Below, piece by piece: positions 60,301 to 64,000 of a stretch of DNA of 64,000 bases (position 1 is the first letter of the stretch; each line of letters begins with the position of its first letter). Origin of the DNA: Larus michahellis (lineage: Eukaryota > Chordata > Aves > Charadriiformes > Laridae); contig NC_133901.1 in the NCBI RefSeq assembly GCF_964199755.1, forward strand, positions 47,213,418 to 47,277,417. Reading direction: 5' to 3'. The translations under genes and the position numbers were made by a program. The notes beneath the pieces were generated by a model. It was not told where the DNA came from. It searched no databases and worked only from the letters and a program-made list of their open reading frames with translations.

Positions 60301-62627
60301 TGATCTAATAGTTATCCTTTAGTAAAAATTCATACACTGAAATATTTTGCAGAAATACGAATTTATGTTTACAAGCTTAATATGAGCATGTGTTAATGGG
60401 TCTCAGTAAGTGTAATGCTTCAACTGAGAGTTAAACTGTGCTTCAATTAACGTTGTCATTTTAATAACTGTGGTGGACAGATGGTGTCTACTTTCAATAA
60501 TTTCACCCTAAAGTCTAATTTAAATCAATACTTGGGTTTTTAGTGATTCTGTCAAGGGTGTGAACATTTCAATTTGAGTTGTACTTACGCTAACTAGAGT
60601 TGTATTTTAAAAGAATAACGCTGCAGTAGTTGCAATAATACGTCTCTAGCATTGTATGAATAACATACTTACTACTGCTTTTGGCACCCCTAAACAGTGA
60701 ATTTAAAAAACAAACCTAAAAAACATCCCTGTAGATGTGACTTGAATATTTTGTTACTTATATGAATTTGGCTTTTAATTGTTACTAAAGTCTGCCAGTC
60801 AAGGAAGGGGTTTATGGTTTTGTTTTCCCCAGGAGCACTTCTCTGGAGAAAGGAGAAAAAGAGGAATTACAATTGAAGGCTTTCCTACTCAGCAACCCAG
60901 ATGCAACTGGGTTACTAAAAAGCACCTTCGTGTCATACACACATTCCCTAAAAGTCTGTGAGTCAGATGTGGCTGCCTTTTCTTTTTTTTTCTTTTTTTT
61001 TAAAAACTCTCACCACTGCAGCAGTGTGAAACCATTTTCATTTCGATCCAATTGCCAGCTGCGCTTCAGTTCCAGAATCTGCGTTGCTGTTTTTGTATGA
61101 AGCAAAGAGGATTCTGATGGCTTTTCAGGCTGCGCTTCCAGCGAAGCTGTTTGGGAGAGAGTGAGGTGGGAGGGAGGGAGGGTGGCTGTTCTGTGCAGCA
61201 ATGGAGCAAATCTGATATGAGGATAAATGGAGTCTAAATAGAAAGCAATTGTTTTCTTTTTGTCTCTGGGTTTTTTTTTCATTGCCTGTGGAGTTATAAG
61301 AGACCCAGGAGATGACACAGGGACAGCTGTCAGAAACTTCATTTTGAAGCTAGAAAACTCAGTGGTGCAAAAATTTTGTGACTGTGTAGAGGAGGAACGG
61401 CTCAATGTAGAGACTCTTTTAGAAGCTTAGTGCTTCAGAACAAGAAGGCATAATCCTGCTAATTTAGCTTCTAGCATGATTTGTGATTTTTCTAATAAAT
61501 ACAGGTATCACGTGCAGTGACCACACATTCCAGACATAATCTGTGTTGGTCAATTGTTTGACAAGGTAGATTATTTTAGAAAATTTCTCCTCCTAGTGAT
61601 CCAGATATACCAAAAAACAAAATTCAGCCAGAAATTTTCTTTTGATTGACTTTGGCTTTCACTTTATTCAGCTTACTGAAAATTGCTTTTTGGAGACTAT
61701 ATTGTCTTGGATATTCTTAATAATTATTTGAACAAAATTTGGGTTGTCTTATGGAAATGTGAGATAGATCCTGACGTGTTTTCTCATTCATTTATAGTAG
61801 TTTAAAAGAACATGGTAACACTCAATCAGATATGTAATTCAGCAGAATGACTTGGTCAAATTAGTTAAGTTCAATGCTCGATTAGTCAAAGTGGTCAAAT
61901 TCTGCTGACACAGATGCATGCCTTTGGTGTCCTGTTGAAATTCTTTCTCTCAGCCTCAGTGCTGGTTTTCCTACGGAGCTGTAGACAAGGTCCTCCAGCC
62001 GCTGCCTAGATGAGAAGTTTTCCCTGGCCCAGGTCTCCGTGCAGCCCCCGCTTGGCTTTGGCATCTTCTTTTCGGCCCCGCTCTCCCTGCAGCTCTGGGC
62101 TTTTTCTTTGGACACAGTAGCACAGGAAAGCCAAGCGTACTGTCAGTGACTTGTTCTTGTATCAAGTGACAGTTCTGCTGTGTGATAATACGGCTGCTGG
62201 GAAGGGAGGCTCCTGCTCACTCAGGACTATTTTTGGCTGTGTTAGTGTTAGACAGAATTATCTCATTAGTAGTTGTTACATCTCTGTATAAAACTAATAC
62301 AGGTTAAAGTCAGTGAATTTTTATTTGTGGTTGCATCTTAATGTGAAGTGGTCCATTTAAATTAAAGCATAATATAAGTATCAACAGTTGTGTGATACTG
62401 TTTATTTATTGGATAGTAATTTCCCAGCGTTTTTATTCTCTTTAGTAGCTGATGTTCAACTTCATATTCTTTTTCCATGCTAGGCCTAGTCCAAAACCAA
62501 ATCATGACTATGAAAGACTGAAGATTCAGTGCATGAAGGCCATGTCAGACCTACAGTCTCTGCAGAATCAACACACCAAGACACTAAAAAGGTGTGAAGA
62601 AGCAGCAAAAGAGGCAGACTTTTATCA
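3002..62627 (+). CDS. DLG5: DLG5 (discs large homolog 5), N-terminal part, exons 1-4 spliced, incomplete at 3' end
   Basis: This is a MAGUK scaffold protein of cell-cell junctions and the cell cortex. Known family roles are in epithelial polarity, cadherin delivery, Hippo-kinase regulation and ciliary or Hedgehog signalling. The coding sequence joins 3002-3302, 44963-45031, 57040-57205 and 62484-62627, which is 680 nt or 226 codons plus 2 nt. All introns are GT-AG and every junction keeps the frame. Recognition rests on distinctive stretches shared with vertebrate DLG5: [16 protein letters not shown] and [11 protein letters not shown] in exon 1, STYSVLS and [14 protein letters not shown] in exon 2, [12 protein letters not shown] in exon 3, and [12 protein letters not shown] in exon 4. 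Full-length vertebrate DLG5 is about 1,900 residues with a long coiled coil, four PDZ domains, SH3 and GK, so roughly 12% is present here. There is no frameshift or internal stop. Identity is very likely. The exact boundaries come from splice consensus and homology by eye. Confidence 0.95.
7985..8027. repeat. Tandem duplication, about 22 bp x 2
   Basis: GGTCCCCCACAAAGTGTTGA (22-bp unit, 7985-8006) is followed directly by a copy lacking one C and with two changes (8007-8027). It lies at the start of a purine-rich tract. Confidence 0.7.
15827..15845. repeat. T9A10 perfect palindrome
   Basis: Nine T are followed directly by ten A, flanked by G and C. This is simple sequence, able to form a short hairpin or act as a nucleosome-poor tract. 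Confidence 0.8.
18340..18500. promoter_or_regulatory. Possible conserved non-coding element with TAAT motifs
   Basis: This stretch has balanced, non-repetitive composition. It has three homeodomain-type cores: GTAATTAC (18375-18382), GATTAATT (about 18431) and TTAATTAG (18471-18478). Intronic enhancers of developmental genes often look like this, but conservation has not been tested. Confidence 0.2.
19234..19297 (+). repeat. G/T-only low-complexity tract (64 bp)
   Basis: Every base from 19234 to 19297 is G or T, with motifs such as TTTTTTGGTTTTTGTTTG. The same motif recurs at 51655-51670. It is low-complexity sequence, or the remnant of an unidentified retroposon tail. Confidence 0.7.
21730..22045 (+). 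mobile_element. CR1 LINE, 5'-truncated 3' end
   Basis: This is a non-LTR retrotransposon fragment. It carries the end of the reverse-transcriptase ORF2 followed by the short CR1 3' UTR. The ORF2 C terminus is still open: about residues 21829-21958 read [20 protein letters not shown], then [16 protein letters not shown], ending in TAG at 21956-21958. The 3' UTR has the typical CCCTGCCCATGGCAGGGGGG hairpin-like motif and the GGAACTAGATGATCTT block. The element ends in the diagnostic tandem octamers ATTCTATG and ATTCTGTG (22030-22045). Truncation at the 5' end is normal for CR1. It lies in the same orientation as DLG5. Confidence 0.95.
22155..22178. repeat. Tandem duplication, 12 bp x 2
   Basis: ATTTATTCAGAC occurs twice without interruption, followed by a third partial ATT. 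It lies 110 bp downstream of the CR1 end. Confidence 0.8.
23511..23579. repeat. Imperfect inverted repeat / hairpin with CACGTG-type arms
   Basis: GTGGGTGAAA (23516-23525) is matched perfectly by TTTCACCCAC (23563-23572). The pairing extends by three A/T pairs past a one-base bulge. The outer flanks are CACACGTGGG and CCCACACGTA, so E-box-like CACGTG or ACGTG lies at each end. The spacer is A/T-rich. Confidence 0.7.
24556..24601. repeat. Tandem duplication, 23 bp x 2
   Basis: The unit starts GGCACATCTGTAATGTATAC (24556-24578). The second copy (24579-24601) differs by a single C-to-T change, so the duplication is recent or under little decay. Confidence 0.9.
25782..25802. repeat. T21 homopolymer
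   Basis: An uninterrupted run of 21 T. It could be the complement of a poly(A) tail, but no retrocopy was recognised next to it. Confidence 0.9.
31258..31360 (-). mobile_element. CR1 LINE 3' tail fragment, reverse orientation
   Basis: Read on the + strand it begins AGAATCATAGAATC (31258-31271), then GGTTGGAAAGGATCTTTGAG and AGTCCAACCAT. This is the reverse complement of a CR1 3' end with its octamer tail. The match is clear to about 31311. Beyond that a CA/A-rich stretch and CTCTGCCACTAGAGCAT may be diverged CR1, so the right edge is approximate. Confidence 0.8.
31361..39899 (+). other. DLG5: DLG5 intron 1, third part
   Basis: Non-coding DNA. At 31441-32013 the - strand has two adjacent open frames (see findings), with no recognised product. 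A T-rich tract lies at 34499-34546 (longest run 17 T). Otherwise I see only short A/T-rich runs and no exon, RNA gene or large repeat. Confidence 0.6.
34499..34546. repeat. T-rich low-complexity tract
   Basis: T runs interrupted by G or C, ending in 17 consecutive T (34528-34544). Confidence 0.85.
39900..40330. promoter_or_regulatory. Candidate intronic enhancer / conserved element
   Basis: This block stands out from its AT-rich surroundings by higher GC and CpG and by dense motifs. It has a perfect inverted repeat TGGGAACG (39942-39949) / CGTTCCCA (39963-39970), a double forkhead-type site ATAAACAAATGTTTG (about 40052-40066), and the palindrome TTAATTAA (40185-40192). There is no repeat structure and no coding potential. 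Enhancer function is inferred from composition only. Confidence 0.3.
40331..44962 (+). other. DLG5: DLG5 intron 1, last part up to the exon 2 acceptor
   Basis: Non-coding AT-rich DNA. It contains T/G-rich tracts (41223-41261, and 42602-42633 with 18 consecutive T) and an A/C-rich stretch at 42539-42570. An A-rich run followed by gtctttatttttctaattttag leads into exon 2. No other exon is recognised. Confidence 0.7.
42539..42633. repeat. A/C-rich tract paired with G/T-rich tract
   Basis: AAAAACCAAACCAAACCC (from 42539) is followed after about 50 bp by GTGGTTGGG and 18 T (to 42633). The two are roughly complementary, so they form a weak inverted arrangement. Confidence 0.5.
44963..45031 (+). 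CDS. DLG5: DLG5 exon 2 (Ser-rich linker, residues 101-124)
   Basis: This is a 69-nt exon. The acceptor is tttctaattttag|GG, preceded by a T-rich tract, and the donor is GTTG|gtgagt. The exon is phase 1 at both ends. It completes Gly101, encodes residues 102-123 ([18 protein letters not shown] and on to Val123), and gives the first base of Gly124. The Ser/Asp/Glu-rich run is characteristic of DLG5 and looks like a disordered linker with potential phosphosites. The ATG at 44989-44991 (Met110) corresponds to the initiator of a shorter DLG5 form described earlier in mammals. At 69 nt with both ends in the same phase, it could be skipped without shifting the frame. Confidence 0.95.
44989..44991 (+). 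other. DLG5: Alternative in-frame DLG5 start codon (Met110)
   Basis: This ATG lies in exon 2, in frame with the main start. A shorter DLG5 form was historically annotated from this Met in mammals, which is family knowledge. Its context, tccataATGC, has A at -3 but not G at +4. A transcript starting within intron 1 would use it and lack the N-terminal CARD-like region. I see no clear promoter just upstream, so use in this species is unproven. Confidence 0.45.
46075..46253. repeat. A26 and T21 homopolymers in inverted arrangement
   Basis: A run of 26 A (46075-46100) and a run of 21 T (46233-46253) enclose 132 bp of ordinary sequence. This could be a long-loop hairpin or two opposed poly(A) tails. 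The enclosed sequence is not recognised. Confidence 0.8.
48485..48526. repeat. Tandem duplication, 21 bp x 2
   Basis: CATAGGTTTATCTGCCTT and CATAGGTGTATCTGCCTT lie 21 bp apart with one mismatch. Confidence 0.75.
49828..49877. repeat. 33-bp-period duplication
   Basis: AGTGCTTTAAAAATATG occurs exactly at 49828-49844 and again at 49861-49877, giving about 1.5 units of a 33-bp tandem repeat. Confidence 0.8.
50589..50617 (-). repeat. C-rich tract; G-quadruplex motif on the - strand
   Basis: Runs of 3, 3, 3, 10 and 5 C separated by single bases give a G-quadruplex pattern on the complementary strand. The opposite strand could form an i-motif. Confidence 0.7.
51645..51743 (+). repeat. G/T-rich low-complexity tract (about 99 bp)
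   Basis: Almost entirely G and T (three exceptions). It includes TTTTTTGGTTTTTGTTTG, which is also found at 19271-19288, and ends in about 15 T. It is a low-complexity or degenerate retroposon tail. Confidence 0.7.
53389..53423. repeat. (TC)8 followed by C15
   Basis: A dinucleotide run passes directly into 15 consecutive C (53404-53418), then TCCCC. It is a polypyrimidine microsatellite, a likely site of length variation and of assembly error. Confidence 0.9.
53522..53564. repeat. 28-bp-period duplication
   Basis: GTATTTGGTATGTAC occurs exactly at 53522-53536 and 53550-53564. Confidence 0.8.
54284..54302. repeat. T19 homopolymer after a G/T-rich lead
   Basis: GGTTTGGTTTTG precedes 19 uninterrupted T, like the tracts at 42616 and 51730. 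Confidence 0.85.
57040..57205 (+). CDS. DLG5: DLG5 exon 3 (residues 124-179, start of coiled coil)
   Basis: This exon is 166 nt. The acceptor is ttattccctggtcag|GT and the donor is TGCAG|gtgaaa. It completes Gly124, encodes residues 125-178 and gives two bases of Arg179. The N-terminal half is a Pro/Ser linker (KASSPPP). From about residue 140 it becomes amphipathic and charged ([15 protein letters not shown], then [13 protein letters not shown]), the beginning of the DLG5 coiled coil. The frame is open for about 150 nt upstream of the acceptor, but that sequence does not resemble DLG5, so the conserved AG at 57038-57039 is preferred. Reading through the donor would meet TGA at once. Confidence 0.93.
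57206..62483 (+). other. DLG5: DLG5 intron 3
   Basis: A 5.3-kb intron. It has T-rich runs at 58883-58898 and 60978-60999, a G-quadruplex motif (61168-61182) and a mildly GC-rich patch at 61960-62110. A 237-codon - strand frame (57025-57738) crosses the exon 3 boundary, but it has no protein-like character and is rejected. No other exon is recognised. Confidence 0.7.
61168..61182 (+). repeat. Perfect G-quadruplex motif (G3A)3G3
   Basis: Four GGG runs separated by single A give a compact, parallel-type quadruplex motif on the coding strand of DLG5, about 1.3 kb before exon 4. Confidence 0.8.
62484..62627 (+). CDS. DLG5: DLG5 exon 4 (residues 179-226, coiled coil)
   Basis: This exon is 144 nt. 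The acceptor is ttttccatgctag|GCC and the donor is TATCA|gtaagt. It completes Arg179, encodes residues 180-226 and gives the first two bases of codon 227. The translation contains [20 protein letters not shown] and then [20 protein letters not shown], which matches the conserved vertebrate DLG5 segment closely. Heptad-like Leu/Met spacing and charged residues indicate continuing coiled coil. The coding sequence continues in an exon beyond the window's right edge. Confidence 0.95.
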
Positions 62628-64000
62628 GTAAGTATTAGTAAAGCTATGTAAGGTAAGAGTTTACCAGTCTGTGCTGGATCATAAAGTATTAGAACATGAT
62701 AATCAAATATTTTTTTTTTTAATTCTGTTTTTCCACTTTAATCGCAAGATTAATGTTTGTATGCATCAGATAAAGCATTTCTCGCCTATTTGAAATGATG
62801 AAGTATGGATTGCTTGTTTTATTTTGAAGAATCAGAGATAGAAATCCCTGATGTCTTGATGGGACACTGACAAGGAAAGCCTACTTACTGACTTGCAATT
62901 GAATTACAATTCAATAGTCTTACTGTCAGGCTGGAGAGCAGAATATAATTTGAGAGAATGTTATTTGTTACTGTTTTTTTTTTTTTATTAGTCAGCTCTC
63001 ATGCTGACTTGTGTAAGTTTTAACACAGGCTTAGACCAATTGCAAGCATTTATGAAAATGCAATTAAATAGGGAGAAACTGGCATATATTTCTACCTTGT
63101 ATTTCTGTTTAAAAAACAGTCATGTATGCAAGTAAGAACATGTTTTTTTCACTGGAAAGGAAGACAGCTCAGAAATAGAAATGCAGATAAATTCTTGGTT
63201 TAAGTTTATTTGACTTAAATCTACACTATAAAATATGACTAGTAGTTAATGACAGCATTTGTTTTCATTGGGAGCTGCTAGTTCTTACCTAGCGCTTTTA
63301 CCCACAACTCTCTAAGCCTTTAAAGACAGGCTTCGTTTCTTTCTTTTTCAAAAACCTGAAAATAGTGTTAAAGATTGTCAACAGATCTAGCAAGTTGTGT
63401 GGCTTCTTCACAAAGAACTTTATTCCTAGTCATTTGAGGATTTTCAGGTACTTTAATTTGCTGGTGAATTCTGTGCAAAGCGTTAGTGTACATTGTAGAT
63501 GGATATTTTTTTTTTTTTGAAGCTGAATTACCTATGTCTTTCCAATGCTGACATGAAACACTTGTATTCTTCATCCTAAAAAATGAGTGGTTTGCTTACC
63601 TTGTTTTGGAGTTCTGTAGTCCCTGAAACTGTACTGTGTTGCACTCTTGTTTATTCAGTATTTTCATGATAGTAGAAAAGGATTTACCCTCTTATATGAG
63701 AAGAAAAACTCTGAGTTTTAAAAGTGATTGAAATACTCAAGTGTAGCAAGAATATAGCCATATTCCACAGAGACCCACAGTTTTGGCTTCTGAAAAATGA
63801 TACATATATACGAGTACAAGCTTTCACATTTACACTTGCTACAGACCAAGATTATCCGGTCAGAAGAAAGTACAGCATATTTTAATTGATTCAGCGATAA
63901 TTCTTTTTATTGTAAGAACTTTTTTACTTGGATTTGAATAGTTCAGTTTCCTACTTAAAACTTTAGCGAGGCTGAAACTCACTGTTGGAGTTTAGGTGTC
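62628..64000 (+). other. DLG5: DLG5 intron 4, start only
   Basis: The donor gtaagt is followed by AT-rich non-coding DNA to the end of the window, with short T runs (62709-62720, 62976-62988, 63508-63519). No further exon is seen before 64000. Confidence 0.75.

Noticed and set aside
61010..61405. 131-codon - strand frame in intron 3
   Set aside because: No protein similarity recognised. It is partly made of simple sequence read as Lys or Ser/Pro runs.
1..64000. Prokaryotic operons, CRISPR arrays, prophage or toxin systems
   Set aside because: Spliced vertebrate gene structure, a CpG island and CR1 elements show this is eukaryotic chromosomal DNA. No spaced direct-repeat array or operon-like gene packing is present.

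Overview
The window looks like vertebrate nuclear DNA, most likely from a bird. It holds the 5' end of one large gene, DLG5 (discs large MAGUK scaffold protein 5), on the + strand. The bird call is an inference. It rests on a CR1 LINE 3' end with the tandem octamer tail at 21,730-22,045, a second CR1 tail at 31,258, very low interspersed-repeat content, and an extremely GC-rich promoter island in otherwise AT-rich sequence. A crocodilian or turtle cannot be excluded from sequence alone.

Layout. Positions 1-1,850 are upstream DNA. They contain some weak candidate exons, including a phase-consistent pair on the - strand that could belong to a divergent transcript, and an E2F-like site. A CpG island runs from about 1,890 to 3,770. 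It holds the DLG5 promoter, a CCAAT/YY1-type element at about 2,420, two tiny overlapping upstream ORFs, and exon 1, whose start ATG is at 3,002 in a strong Kozak context. Intron 1 is about 41.7 kb (3,303-44,962). Exon 2 is 44,963-45,031, intron 2 is about 12.0 kb, exon 3 is 57,040-57,205, intron 3 is about 5.3 kb, and exon 4 is 62,484-62,627. Intron 4 then runs off the end. All junctions are GT-AG and the phases agree (1, 1, 2, 2). Together the exons encode the first 226 residues plus two bases: the N-terminal region reported as CARD-like, a Ser-rich linker, and the start of the long coiled coil. The PDZ, SH3 and guanylate-kinase domains lie beyond the window.

The introns contain one convincing CR1 insertion, one short CR1 tail, homopolymer and G/T-rich tracts, several small tandem duplications, a hairpin, possible G-quadruplex runs, and two blocks with enhancer-like composition. 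I recognise no second protein-coding gene, RNA gene, CRISPR array or prokaryotic feature. Most open reading frames in the window are chance or shadow frames.

I found no new biological system. The most useful leads are the candidate divergent transcript upstream of DLG5, the uORF pair, the alternative start in exon 2, and the enhancer-like block near 40 kb.
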